From Lasioglossum baleicum (lineage: Eukaryota; Arthropoda; Insecta; Hymenoptera; Halictidae), in assembly GCF_051020765.1 (NCBI RefSeq), contig NC_134939.1:14563203-14627202 (forward strand): a DNA stretch of 64,000 nt, in the 5' to 3' direction. Positions within the stretch are counted from its first letter, which is position 1. Each line of letters starts with the position of its first letter. Below are positions 34,976 to 48,610 of the stretch, one piece after another. Made by a program: the position numbers and the translations under genes. Below the pieces are notes generated by a model, which saw only the letters and a program-made list of their open reading frames with translations, had not been told where the DNA came from and made no database searches.

Positions 34976-35674
34976 GCCAAGGGTAAAATTGCTCGCAGCC
35001 AGAAGAGTCGAGTGAGTTTTCAAGCTCCTCAGCCGAATAAACCGATTAATAAGCGGACGCAGCAACTTATCCGATTGGTCACGCCTTCGGTTGTGGTTTC
35101 GCTCGTTTCCCATCCAGATGTAACGCCCGAGGTACTCCGTAAGCGACTGCAAGCTCTAAACCACACTAAATGTTGGCTCCGAGCTTTGCATCGCGTTTTC
35201 CATTCCCCGAGAATAATAAATCAGGTTCATTGAGCTCCACACACAAACTCCCGAGGAGAGTTTGCGAGAAGGTTTCAGACAACATTAAACACGACTTTTT
35301 TTTATGTTTCAATTTTGCTGTTTGCACTTTCGTCAATGAATATCAGATGGGCTTCTTGTGTTCTTAAGAGGACTCCGGTGTTTGAAACTCGTTAAACGAA
35401 ATGTTAACTTTTTGAAAATATTTCTCAGAGAACAAATTATTCCAGAAGTTGGCGAGTTTAACCGTTTGCCTTATAACGTCGAGTCAGCGGTGAAAGTTTT
35501 GAACCCAATGTACATATTAACTATGTATCGCATTAATAAACTGCGGGTCCCCAGGCAAAATAAGAATTGTCCAATTGTCGGAAACCAAAGTAAAATCAAA
35601 CTGTATTTTCTCTCTTGGTCGTCTTAAATCCGTTTCTGTTCCGTTTCTTCATAAATGCAATATTAAGTTATGAG

Positions 35675-35875
35675 TAGACCGCGGATTTTATGCATTTATG
35701 ACAAAAATGGGCACGTGTAATTTAAAGCAGTGGACGAATTACGAAGATTCAAGGACATCTGTGTATTAATTTCAGCTTAATAAGACAATACAAAGAAAAA
35801 AGAATTTTCTATTTCGCTCCTGTGTTTTGCAATCAATTCAAACATTTCTTATTTTGCATAAAGATCCGCAGTCTA
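35675..35875. mobile_element. hAT-like MITE copy with perfect 8-bp TSD GTTATGAG
   Basis: TAGACCGCGGATTTTATGCA to AAAGATCCGCAGTCTA, 201 bp. Octamers 35667-35674 and 35876-35883 are both GTTATGAG. Confidence 0.95.
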
Positions 35876-36084
35876 GTTATGAGTACAAATAGTGTTCATA
35901 CGGAATTAATACTAGGTTGATGGAGTACTAAAAATGACTTTTTTGCATTACCTTGTGCAACTAACAAGAACGTATTATCCGAATCAGTGAAATCCACGGG
36001 ATCAAGTATGTTAAAAAATTGAAGTTTAGCCCAGTCTTCGATGGTTCAAAAAATAGATAAAGATTACTTTAACAAATTAGTGTT

Positions 36085-36280
36085 GTTACCGTTAACAGTA
36101 TATTTGTAGTAACTACTACTTATCGTGTAATATGTACATACATATATTTGGAGTAATATATCATACATCACATTACTAATTACAGCACTAGTACTCTTGT
36201 ATTTAATTAGTAATTTTAAAACTGTTCGATTTTCCGAACCACCTCGGTCCCGATTAGTTCGGACAATTGACATCGTACTG
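36085..36280. mobile_element. Partial pogo-like element related to 52560-53048
   Basis: ATGTACATACATATATTTGG, TACAGCACTAGTA, AACTGTTCGATTTTCC, GAACCACCTCGGTCCCGATT and AGTTCGGACAATTGA appear in the same order as in 52860-53048. The left end is missing. Confidence 0.75.
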
Positions 36281-37887
36281 TACACTCAGAGAAATAAAGC
36301 TAAATAATTTCACACGAATGCACGTTTACGATCTCAGTAAATTATGTAAATTGTCAGTCATTTTAACGTGAACCTAGTGCTAAGAAGCTTGGTGTAATGT
36401 TGAAAGAAGCATATGTGTAACATCCAGCCGATTATGTTGAGCCCAGTTTTTAAGTTGGTAGCATTCTGCGGATGCGATAAGCGTCGATTGACGTCGTTAG
36501 CAGAAGTGACCGCGGTTCACGACGACAATTTCATTCCTGGCACCACCTTCTGCTTTATGTATGTATATACGAATCTGTACATGGGCGCGTCCAACTATGC
36601 GCGCCCGTGCTGAATTATTCATCCCCGCGGGAGACAGCGTCACTCTTGTTTCTTTCTCCTTCTTCGGCGCAACGGATAAGAGAGGGCTCCTTTTTTCCCT
36701 CTACTTTTCTTCTTCTTCTTTTCTCTTTTCCCTTCTTTTTTTGGTCATACAACAGAGACGAGGGACGAAGAACCCTACACTCTCGTCCGCGAGATATTCT
36801 GAAAATTCTAGAACCAAAATCGCACTACCGAAACTTCGTGCATCAATTGCGGACTGGAATTAAAAAAGACTGCAAGTGCCGAAAAGAAAATCTATGTAAA
36901 ACTTGTAAGAATGTGTAATTTATTTCAGAGACACAATTTCAATTTGTAGTTGATACAACTTGAAAACAATATATGGCTTTAACAGGGAGAAAAAATATCG
37001 AAATGAGGAAAAAGAATTAGAACATAGGGATTTTCAGCGTTATTCGCGGAAAAACAATTATGAAAACATGGCACTTGCAGACTTTTTTAATTCTAGTCTC
37101 CGATTTTAAGAAACAGAAGCCGAATACGAAGTTGTTCTTTCCTTTGCTTACTCTAATGATAAATGGGTATTGGTTTTACCCTGTTTAATAGTTTTTCCAC
37201 TTGCTTTTGTGTTCTTACCTGTATTTGTCATTCCATACGGCAATTCCCATGGGAAATGTGTGTGTGCAGCATAAGATTTACCCCATAAGTGTGACTTTAC
37301 ATATGTAATCTGTACGCAGAGTTTACTCGCGGAGCATCGCGTGAATGTTTGCCGATGCATTTATGCAACCATTGTACAACGTTATTTGCACACGTGCACG
37401 AATCCGACTTCTAACGGCGATTTTTACTTTTACTAGAGATTTTGAAGAGTGTCGAACCAAAGTTTGTAGAAGCAATTTCAATTTCCTTCGTTTCGTTACG
37501 AAGATGGATTATCCTTCAAACTTTCCTAATTGGCTCCAGATGCTTCGAAATTGTCGATAACTGCGAATCGATGCCGTAAATATATGGGCAGTTGTTACTC
37601 TGTTTTCAAGCATATGTATATGTATACATACATATGTATAACGCCTATTAAATCTCAATAATCCAACTTATCCGAGTTCTTCAATGGAAATCATCTTTTT
37701 GCAATTTCCTCCATTTATCTTCGCGCAAAGGTGCGCAGCGTATAGGTCCGACACGTTTCCCCTAAAACTTAGTTCATATTCCAACAGAAAATAATCTGGT
37801 AGACAATAATGTGCTAATCAATCAACTTTTTTGCAACAATTACCTCATTCATCTCCATTGTAAAATGTAGTTCTTATAAACTAGTTT

Positions 37888-38250
37888 TAATATGCTTCCG
37901 GATTTTCTAAAAAATCGAATTTGTAACCAAAAATTCTGAAATAATTCACTGTTATGAGCACTATTACGTTGAATGTTGCTGAATTTTTTCGTAATTTTTT
38001 GTTGAGCAGAACAGAAGATATAGAGCATAACTGACTAAAGCGTACAAATAATAGTGGCACTCTGAAAACTTCAATAGAAACGCGATAATTCTATGCTTCC
38101 GGATTTTCTAAAAAATCGAATTTGTAACCCAAAAATTCTGAAATAATTCACTGTTGTGTGCACTATTAGGTTGAATGTTGCTGAATTTTTTCGTAATTTT
38201 TTGCTGAGCAGAACAGAAGAAATAGAGCATAATTGACTAAAGCGTGTTCA
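37888..38250 (+). repeat. Two-unit tandem duplication, period ~200 bp
   Basis: TATGCTTCCGGATTTTCTAA recurs after about 200 bp. Both units continue to TTGAATGTTGCTGAATTTTT, GAGCAGAACAGAAGA and CTGACTAAAGCGT (second copy TTGACTAAAGCGT). Confidence 0.93.
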
Positions 38251-41200
38251 CCCTATAACTATGCTTGTGGTTGGGGCACCGACCTCAAACTTGAAGTCCA
38301 ATCTCAGTTTGGTTTGGGGGCAGTTTTCAGCATCTTATCCGGCTATTGGTGGGCTGAGGCTTCTGTGCTGTACTGTACGTTTCCTTGCACGAAATTCTGC
38401 TGACAAAACTGTGTGTAGAAATGTTTTTTTCTATCAGAGAAATTACAGAGACTGCCGATGCACTTTGCCTTTTACCATTCCATCTAAATTCCAGACATTT
38501 GGGAAACAGAGTTGCACACTGCGGTGTAGGTGAGCGACTGTTTGAAGGTATGCAAATACACACGAGGTATACGGATAGGCAATTAAATGCACGACTGGCG
38601 AACTTGCGAAACGTGTCTATGCTCGCGCGTCTGTATATGTGTGGTCGCGTAGACGAATCGCAATATATGTACATTGTACATAGATAGACGACGAAGATGG
38701 AAAGAAAGAGGAGTCGGAGGAGAAACGATGAATCTGTACTCACGCAGTTTGCTTAGGGTCGAGGGATAATGCAGCAAACTCCCTGGCTTTTGTCAGGGGT
38801 TAAAAAGGCCCCTCTTTTCGCCGATTTTCTGTCTCGCCCTTACCGTTTTCGTTATTAATACCGGAGTTGAGTTCAGTCTATCCCCTTCCACGTTGGCGCC
38901 CTCTTTCCTGTCTCTATCTCTCTCTCTCTCGCGCGCCTGCTCCCTTGTTTGCCCTGGTCTTACCTCGGTTAGCTAAACTCCCCTGGAAACTCGTTCCACC
39001 TACTGATTCGTCGATGCGGAGCGCGGACGTTAAAAGAAATAGGCGTCATTTTGGTTATCCTAATGACTGTTTTCTCGTTAGAGGCAGCGTTCGTATAGTT
39101 CGTTACCACTCGGAGACGCCAGTCGTTCTCAGACCATTCTATACTCGGCAGTTCTTAGTTCTTACACCCACGGATTAGAAAGTCTTGCGGTGGGAATGGA
39201 TGAATCTATTTGAATATCATTTTAGATGTTCCCCGCACTCGTCAGAGTTTCTGCACGGAAACTTCATTTAATCCATTTGATTCGTTTGTTTCTAGACTTT
39301 CGAATTATAGGTTCCAATGGTTCATATCTAGGATTGGAATCGTTTGATCTAGCTTTGTTTCTGCAAAATATAATTTATTAGATTGTGTTCTCCATATTTG
39401 AAATTTGTCCTGGGTAAAGACGGAAGTTTTCACAAAGGTGGTGGTCACATTGTTTCCTTAAGTTTGTGTTTCGTCTATTCTGTTTCCAAACAAGACATCC
39501 GCTTTACTTAAATAGTTATTAACTTCGCTCTCCATTTCTCGTGTGTCACGACGTAATTTCCAATTACGAATTGATGCGTCACATTTCCTACTTAACTGCT
39601 TCAGGCGTCTAACGTGCAATTAACAAGGATGTAACTAATGAAATCAATGCGATAATATCTCATTGTTGTAAACTTCTAGAGGCCGAAAACGATACAACTT
39701 CTCGTTGCCCCGTAACACGGCGCTAACTATCCCAGAAATGATTCCGCGCAACTTCCGTATGTTAACAGGAAGCACTGCATAACGTATGATTATTGCTTAA
39801 TGCATATCAAAGCAGTTGCAACTACAAACGGCATCAATAAAACGGACGCTACGGAGTCCGTCAGTTTTGCATATCACGCTTTCATTTCGCAAGATTCCGC
39901 GATGAATCATAGGAAAGTGACTCCCGTGAAGGTAGGACCTCATCGGATGATTAACGAGTCGTGTGTGTTTGGCTTTTCCATACAACGATCGTTTCGTACA
40001 TCAAATTTTTGTGAAGAAGATCTGTAGTATCCGATGAAAAATATGACTGGAAGTTTGGTTTCTGGGCCAAGGTGATCCGTGTACTCAATTTTATTACGTA
40101 TTCGGCATTGCCCGACAGAATAAACATAAACAGGAGAGAGCATGATAGCAGTCTTCGGCGATATCTTTCAGTGCGGCTTTATACGAAGAAATATCCTGAG
40201 TTTTGTAGGCGTCACAGGGCATCCTATACATTTAGTGATATTTTCGAGAAGGTTTTCATTAGGGAGGGAAGGTTTATTCTTGACCTAACCCTTGGTCGAG
40301 ATACAGGGCGTTCCAAAACTGGAGGAAAAGATCTTTTTTCCATTTTTGGAACATTCTAAAAGACGAGAGCGGGTGGGGGGAATATAAAAAAGATTTTTCT
40401 TCATCTTAGATAGGGCGAGTTTATACTCATTTTATGAGGAAATTTTCCGAAGAACACGAACGGAATATTCTTAAGTGGAAATTCGCACTAACAAGCGAGA
40501 TAATCAGAGTTTCAGAGAACGGAAGCGCCTCTAGGCGGTCCGCCAATCGAAAATGCGGAGTTTGGACAGCCTCGGGCTACAATACAAGGAAATTTTCGCG
40601 AAAAAGGGCATTCTATACAACAGATAACATCCGAAGTACATTTGTTTGGTTGAATTGAGCGCGGGGTACACGCACATTTCCGTGATCGAGTGTTATCAAT
40701 GTATTATGCCTCCCTTAATAAATTCGATATCGGTATTGCAGGCAATGTATGAGTCAGACACGAAATTGGCCTCTTATCGAGACTACCCGCGGCTCAATCG
40801 ATTCACGCAGCCCTTGCTGGTCTCTTCTTCCGTTCCTCTATCACTCTAGCATCTAAGAACCGCATGGAGGGGTTGGGTGGTTCTCCCTATTACTGGTGTG
40901 TGTTCGTCTAGTAAACTTTCCTTTTTTCTGCTCCCCTTAGGGTCGTTTGCATTCTCCCCTAAAATTCCGGGAAAAGAGATATGACGAAGATATAGTCAAC
41001 GGTGTTCTCCCGGCTCCCTATGTCTTTGCCCTGGCATTAATGACGCGTTCGCTCCTGCCTCCCATCCTAGACATTTTCTAAGACAAAAAAACACAGAGGA
41101 CGTTGCCGAGGTATTTTTAATCTTCTGGCCTGATACAACGTCGTACGTTTTACCATAATATTTGCGAACTTGCCCCGGAAAGATAATAAACGAATTTTAT

Positions 41201-41334
41201 GAACGTACATAACTTTTAGCATACCCGTGATTATCATTCTTTGCAAAGTTTTTCTTCGCTTACGGTGCACCTTGGTATTTAGGGAAACATCTCGGAATTA
41301 ACGGAACCAGTTCTATGTACACCGAATAACAGAT

Positions 41335-41945
41335 TTAAGGATGTTCTGGAGGTATATAAAAACGCAACAAAATTTTTGAAAATTTGACAAGATATAATCC
41401 TTACTAAATTAATGTAATTACCAAAGTTTGGGTTCGATTCATTGCACCGTTTAAGAATTATAGCAACTTAAAGTTTGCACACATTGGGGAATTCATAAAA
41501 TTCCACTTCAGACCCCATTTAAACCTTGAAAAAACGCAACTAGAAACTCCAGTTGTTTTTTTATATGTAGTAAAAATTATGTAATTAATTATGTTCAAAA
41601 TCTATTAGGATTCACTAAACAGTTACAGAGCAAAAAATTATTTTTTTAATTACAAAACGTCAAATTTATCGTGTTGTCATTGTTATTTGTCGTGTTTATT
41701 ATCTTGAAGTACAAATTAGAGTGTACAATTATTCGCAAAAGTCGCTTACAATTCTTTATAACATGAAGACAATTTGATTAAAAATTAAATATAACGTGAA
41801 ATTCACTAATTAAACGAAAACTTTTCAAATTAATCTACTGTTTTAATGCAAAATATACTTGTGAATGGCTTTCATTGCCAATATATTGATGAATTTCGAA
41901 TTTCTTGTACTTCTGTCTCCCATTGTACCTCCAGAACATCCTTAA
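41335..41945. mobile_element. piggyBac-like MITE with TTAA target sites (copy 1)
   Basis: TTAA then GGATGTTCTGGAGGTA at the left; TACCTCCAGAACATCC then TTAA at the right; 611 bp. No transposase frame. The interior is the reverse complement of copy 2 at 42992-43558 (shared AACTCCAGTTGTTTTTTTAT / AAACTGGAGTTTCTAGTTGC). Confidence 0.92.
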
Positions 41946-42991
41946 TCGGTACAGTTACGCCAGGCGTAATGGCGGGCGGAGCGGTTGAAAATTGAAGGAA
42001 ATGGACGTGAACGGGGACCGCGGAAAGGAATGGATGTGTGAACCGTGAAGAAAGCGGCAAACAGCCGGGGAAATCGAGACTGAAAGAAGAGAACGACAGA
42101 AGAACGGGGGTACATAAGACTTCGCCGAGAGGCATAACCGTATGGCGCATGGTGTGCGACGTGACTCATCGAGTAGCAACCGTAGAAAAGCCTCGATTGC
42201 ATCGACAAGAAGGAATACGAGAACGGTCGACAACTCTTCGCGAGGGGAAACTGCGCAAACTTGCGGAGCGGATGGCAGACCAGGAAGCAGTATCGAGAGC
42301 AAACGCGCAAGCATTTGTGTTTAGGAGAAAGTTCCCTGGAACTCACCGAAGATATATTGTTGAGTCGGAACCTAGTCTTCTTAGAAGCTCCTGCTATTCG
42401 TTTTAAAGTTCGTGATCCAATTTACTCTCGATAGTTTCGACGACTTCGAGATTGTTGTGTGCACGGGCAACGGTGAAGCTCCGAAAACCATTCGATGTTC
42501 TAACATCTACCTTCTCGTTCCTATCGAATACATTCCTCTTTTTTAATAAACATTGAATTGCTTCGTTTCTATCTGTAGAGCAATTTGCAGCACGATAACA
42601 TCTGGCTGCAACACAAATTTTATTGTACATTAATACAGTGTATTACCAATAGTTTTGCAGATATTCGTCTGTAACGCTTTATAATTTCCACCCTGTATGT
42701 TTCGATGCGATGAAAATATCGTATAACGATACGCATCTATGTTTCCCGTTTCAATGCAGAACTGTGTAAACGCAATACGCCGCAATCGTAATACGCTGCC
42801 ATAGGCGATACGCTATCAGAAATATGGGAAAAGAGGGAGAGGTTTTATTACCGTGTTCGTACGATAGGGATAAGTTAAGTTAATAAGCCGCTATTTTCAT
42901 TCAATACTCGAACAAAAACCGCGTTTCACTTCTACGGTGAAGTACAAAGCAATTATCGAAGTCGTCTCGCATTTCTTACACGTTTCTAGCG
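41946..42991. other. Spacer between inverted piggyBac-like copies
   Basis: About 1.05 kb. Its first 450 bp is GC-richer than the flanks and carries overlapping open frames on both strands (longest: 122 codons on + from 42038; 134 codons on - from 42346). No known domain, no convincing splice pair. Could be a host regulatory island. Confidence 0.45.
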
Positions 42992-43558
42992 TTAAGGATG
43001 TTCTGGAGGTACAATGGGAGACAGAAGTACAAGAAATTCGAAATCCATCAATATATTGGCAATGAAAGCCATTCGTGAGTATATTTTGCATAAGAAAAAT
43101 AGATTAATTTAAAAAGCTTTCGGTTAATTAGTGAATTTCATGTTATATTTATTTTTCAATCAAATTGTCTTCATATTATAAAAAATTGTAAGTGACTTTT
43201 GCGAATAGTTGTACCCTCTGATTTGAGCTTCAAGATAATAAACACGATACATTTGACGTTTTGTAACAGTTTATAATTTTTTTGCTCTGTAACTGTTTAG
43301 TGAATCCTAATAAATTTAGAACATAATTAATTGCATAATTTTTACTATATATATATAAAAAAAACTGGAGTTTCTAGTTGCGTTTTTTCAAGGTTTAAAT
43401 AGGGTTTGAAGTGGAATTTTATGAATTCTCCAATGTGTGCAAACTTTAAGTTGCTATAATTCTTGCAAACTTTGGTAATTGCATTAATTTAAGAATTATA
43501 TCTTGTCAAATTTTCAAAAATTATGTTGCGTTTTTATACACCTCCAGAACATCCTTAA
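42992..43558. mobile_element. piggyBac-like MITE with TTAA target sites (copy 2, inverted)
   Basis: TTAA then GGATGTTCTGGAGGTACAAT; right end CACCTCCAGAACATCC then TTAA; 567 bp, opposite orientation to copy 1. Confidence 0.92.
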
Positions 43559-45810
43559 CGGCCACATGGTTTCAGTTTCTCAAAAGCTCCATCATTGAAT
43601 TTATAAGATTCGTTTACACTTAGCAAGTATGTCAAAGTTTTATTGGTATTACCCGGTTTTGTTGAACAATTACTATAGCTTACAGTATTTTACAGACGCA
43701 AGATTTCTCTTGAAAATGGTCCACATTTGGATCGAAACGTCGAGAACAATTTAAATTGCAAAATTGCTTAGTGAGTAACATTTGATCGGACCTGTGGCGC
43801 CGGAATCATTAAATTGTTTATTGTATAAGTAGGTATACATCAACGAAGTGCGTCGGGAAGCATTACATATTCGCATTGGAAATGCTGTTCCAGACTATAG
43901 GATAGTAGCGCGGCATTATGGTTGGGCCTTTATGACCTGTTGGAGCTATGAGCACTTCGCGACACTATCCTTGGCTTCACCTGCAGGAAAGCGTTATATT
44001 TTCTCGGGAGGTTTTACCTGCATTTTCCTTATGGCAGGTGTACCACTATACAGGTACATTGGCGAAGAATAGCCGTTGCCTTGAAAGACACAGGGCCTTC
44101 TTCAGAATTGAATAGTTAAAGACTTTAAAGCCCTCGCTGGCTCGGCCTGAATACTTGATCCTTGGCTACTCACGCCATCTTGCCTCTTCCTAACCTATTT
44201 ATGTATTGGTTGCCGTTAAATAGTTCAGCTACTTAGTTGGCAAAGAATAGGAGATAGACTGTTCTATCACGTCACACTGGTATCAGTTTAATTAAAGTCG
44301 GAAAGTGTAGCAATATTCTTACAATAAGCCCTTCCTAATGTCTTTATAGTTTCTTTTTGTCACTTATCCATTTTAATAATAAATTAGTTCATTTTACTCA
44401 TCTTTAGGATGGAAGGCAATTCAATTTTTATAATTCAACGATAACTTTGTTCTTTTACTTACATTTGTAATGACATCTTTATATGTAGATATTTGATGTT
44501 TGCTTAAATTTGATTTTGAAATGTTCGTTCAGTTTCCTCCGAAACAAAAATGGCAATCAGCAACGATACTAACGGGCGTAATTGTATCAAAATTATACAA
44601 TAGCCTTTCGAAAGGTAGCATCTGCTCGTCTTAGAATCTTGGAACCGTTCCAGCATCATTCTCACGGGTTCTCGGAACTGGTCGCACGAAAACAGCTTTT
44701 TGGCTACATAGTCGTCCATGGTCGACGACAGCTGAATTCCATAACGCAGAATGAAAATTTTATACGCGTTGCGACGTCGCTATACATTTACATTTTAAAT
44801 ACTCCGGTTAAATTTGAATGTATAATTTAGCTTTTCCGTAGACAATATTTCAGTTTGGATGAATATTTCAGGTGTAACCAGGTTATATTAATTAATTTAT
44901 ATCATATAATACAAATTACACGGGTTAAATTGGGTTTTATACATACTGCAAAAAATTTTAGGGGTCATATACATTCTTCTAAAATGACGAACTTCGCCTA
45001 AATTAATTTCCGAGGAAGAGGAAGCATTTCGTTGCGAGTCTATTATCCTTATCCTATCTACCAGACCCTGACTTACAATTAGAGACGATAAGATTTGAAA
45101 TTTTGATTTGTGTAAATGTCTGTACAATAGTAATTGTTGGTGGTCTAAGCACCCGCTTGTGGGAACGTTTTATTATTATATTTCACTAGTCCCTTTGTGG
45201 TTATCGCAGGAGATACCGCGAGTAAAAGCATCATTATCATGTAATCCGGCAGACTCCGCTGATTGATTATTATTTCGTTTTTGTTTGAATAATTGGAGCT
45301 CTTTCGGATCTAATTGTATTCAATTCGATTACTGAGAAAAATCTCGGACCGTGCGAATCATTAACCATAGAATAACTTCGCGGTCCCGTTTATGAAGGGG
45401 TTAATTAACGCTTGCGCGTGTAGTCGTGGTCATCGGCGTTACACACTCGAACGTTTTACTTGGCGGTAAGTCGGTTAATTACGTGTTCATTATCTGAACA
45501 GGAGGAGGAACAGGAACGGTAGTTATCGCATTGAAAATCCGCTTGGCTCGCCTTCGTGCGGCGAGCGGCACACCGCACACGCGTCGCAATTTTTTAACGC
45601 AACAACAATCACCACCCAGCCAACCATTTATTCGATGGTATTAATAGAGCCGTGACGATCCTGGTATTTCTGTAAAAAGACCGACCATCGTTATCTGTCC
45701 TGCCACGATTATTTTCGACTCTGCCGGAGCATGTCGTCCAGCGATACGGCTCCATCGTAAAATTAAATATAGTTATTCGTTAGTGATTCGTTCGAATCAG
45801 CAAATCATTC

Positions 45811-46345
45811 TAATACCATACAATAATTTCACATGTAATCTCCACAATTTCCACGACGTCAAAAGCGAAGTCTTGATCTAACAAATTAGCCGGACACTTG
45901 GGTCCGTGCTCTTTCTTAGATCGCACAGTTACTATTGTGAGAAGCAGCAATAACGCAATCCTTGATTATGACGAGCAGGGATAAAATAAAAATTGATTTA
46001 ATACTATACAATAATTTCACACGTAATTTCCACGACATAAAAATGAAGTCTTGATCTAACAATTTAGCCGGACACTTGGGTCCGTGCTCTTTCTTAGATC
46101 GCACAGTTACTATTGTGAGAAGCAGCAATAACGCAATCCTTGATTATGACGAGCAGGGATAAAATAAAAATTGATTTAATACTATACAATAATTTCACAC
46201 GTAATTTCCACGACATAAAAATGAAGTCTTGATCTAACAATTTAGCCGGACACTTGGGTCCGTGCTCTTTCTTAGATCGTACAGTTACTATTGTGAGAAG
46301 CAGGAATAACGCAATCCTTGATTATGACAAGCAGGGATAAAATAA
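45811..46345 (+). repeat. Three-unit tandem array, period 178 bp
   Basis: GCCGGACACTTGGGTCCGTG recurs at 45889, 46067 and 46245, each preceded by GAAGTCTTGATCTAACAA (first copy GCGAAGTC) and followed by AACGCAATCCTTGATTATGA. Units 2 and 3 are almost identical. The array runs straight into a hAT-MITE right-end fragment. Confidence 0.95.
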
Positions 46346-46476
46346 AAATTGATTTCATCTCTCAACGAATTTGTTACGTAAAAAAGAACATTACGACATT
46401 TTCTGAAATTTTTCTAATCCTCTGCTGTGTTTTATTTTTCACCCAACCAATTTCTTCATCAATGCATAAAGATCCG
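46346..46476. mobile_element. hAT-like MITE right-end fragment
   Basis: AATTGATTTCATCTCTCAAC through CATCAATGCATAAAGATCCGCA, degenerate terminus AATCA. Confidence 0.65.
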
Positions 46477-48174
46477 CAATCATCAAAGGTCATCATATTC
46501 TTCTAATATGTTTACAATTCTAAATTACACCTACCCATTACTGTTATAAATACTTATAATCTGCTGTCTATTAATGTTGACATTTTTCTGCATCGTATTA
46601 CGTTTTACTCAATTCATTGTTTGTATTAGCAGTTCACTGAATCAACATTTTACAGGCCGGATTCACTGAATATGTGGAAATTGTTTGCTTACACAGGCTT
46701 TCCGACCTGTTCGCACTTGTCATGGATAACAACACGTATCAACAATCAATCGCGAGTTCGCAATTAGTCGTACCTTTTGCAAACCACACGTTGCGACCGG
46801 CTAATTTCGCAGCATCAGATACATCCACACCCACACATTCGTTAGCAATAACAGCATCAAAATAGTGATCACTTAATCTTCAGTAGGTTTTCCAGGACAT
46901 CGTTATGAAGAAAAGGAATTTCTTCGGTGATAAATCGTATCTGAAAAAGTTTGATCTTCGAACGCTTATTGTAACGAGAGTTTTTAATAACTTTAATTAA
47001 TATTATCGTTCTCGATTGTAATGGACATTTAAGAAATATTGTACATTGAACAGCTAGCGCGTCGATGTGGCCTACTGTGCCACGTCGCGACGCGACGCAG
47101 TTTCCACGAGAAAAGAAAAGAAAGTTTCACCGCGATACCTACATTATTTCATTCCGCACCGTTCTCTATTCGCGTTCGAGTTCAATTGCATAAAGTTAAA
47201 TGTGGTTAAATGCGACGCGCCGGTAAACTGTTCAATTGGTTGTGAAATATTATGCTGATTAGTAGCGTCATTTCATATTATCGCGGATGCTCGCAGAACA
47301 CTTGCTTCCAAACATTAATCAAATCCGTATGCGAAATTCTGGGCCCTGCATTGACAATTTCAGACTGTTTCATGCATTTCATAGAAGATGAACAAACATT
47401 TCTGAGCATCGCCGTGGCTCGTAGCCAATGAAAATTTTGTTAAACTAACAAAACGAGCAGCTGCGTAAAATTTGAACAGCGCAGCTGTAACTTGCAATGT
47501 TGATTGTTAATAAACTACGATTATCGTAAAATGTAACGCGCGTTACATTCCGAAACTCATCAAATGGAGGTACATATAATTAGAAACTATGGAGTTTCAC
47601 GAACGAAGTTTCACATTCATTGTAGAATTTCATTAACAGTTCCATTAGAAACATTTTACGCGTTCAGGCGAAATGATATACACATACAGAGCAAGAAAGC
47701 AATTTCAAATTTGGACGGAACGAACTTATTTGTTGAACCTATTTTCTGCTGTAGTTGTTAACGAGTGTTGTTGATTGCAAAATGTCGAGTCAAGTTGCGA
47801 GTTACGAGTTTCTCTCGAATAAAACTGTATTTAAACTGTTATTAATACACGCATTGCTCTTCTCTCTCTCTCTCTCTTCCTTGAAAATTGTAAATTCGTT
47901 GGCTGTTATTCGGAGGATTTCAGCTGAAAAATGTCAACGATGAGGAAAATGTGTCGGAAACGATATTTCTACTGAATCGCTGTTCACTACAGTTGAAGGA
48001 TCTCGATTTATTTGCATAAAACGGCTGCCAAAATACCACATCTACCTTGTTGCGATTCCAAAAACATGATATCCGCTGTTTCAATAATTTCATGTAAGTG
48101 GACAACATTATCACATATTTCACATTCAAGGTAGCTTGAAAAAGCGTTGGTATCTGTTGTTCTGCTATTCCTTT

Positions 48175-48330
48175 AATTATTTTATGCATTTATGACCGAA
48201 GTGGGTACGTACAATTTAAAGCTGTGGTCATATTGAAACTATTTAAGGACATTAATGTATTAGTTTCAGCTTAATGGGATAATTGAAAGAAGATTACAAT
48301 TTTTAAACATTTGTTATATATGCAAAATAA
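48175..48330. mobile_element. hAT-like MITE interior fragment
   Basis: TTTATGCATTTATGACCGAA, GTACAATTTAAAGCTGTGG and TTTCAGCTTAATGGGATAAT match the interior of the copy at 35675-35875; both termini are lost. Confidence 0.6.
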
Positions 48331-48452
48331 AAATGGTCTCGAACAATTTTGGGAGATGGAGGTCCAATAGAAGTTTTCTTTTTTAATCATTTCGATAAGT
48401 TGGAAACAACGAAACAGTGTTCATCAGTAGCTCTAAAAATACGTTCACTGTT

Positions 48453-48610
48453 AAGATTGCGGATGTTTATGCACAATTTGTAATTTTTCTAGTCAAATTT
48501 AAAGAAAGTGGGGACGAATATAATCTCACTTTTTGTGGTAGTAGCTTTTTCAGATCTGAAATAAATTAAAATCGTACTAAGCTCTGTGCAATTTTGTATT
48601 TCAGCAGTTT
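48453..48610. mobile_element. hAT-like MITE fragment, subfamily of 32349-32549
   Basis: AGATTGCGGATGTTTATGC start, then TAATTTTTCTAGTCAAATTT, GTGGTAGTAGCTTTTTC and AGATCTGAAATAAAT. No right end. Confidence 0.7.

Noticed and set aside
35012..35233. 73-codon frame after the 34.5-kb array
   Set aside because: Looks helical but matches no family I know, with no start context or splice support.
41942..42406. Overlapping 119-134-codon frames on both strands
   Set aside because: Multiple frames are open at once from base composition; no recognisable protein.
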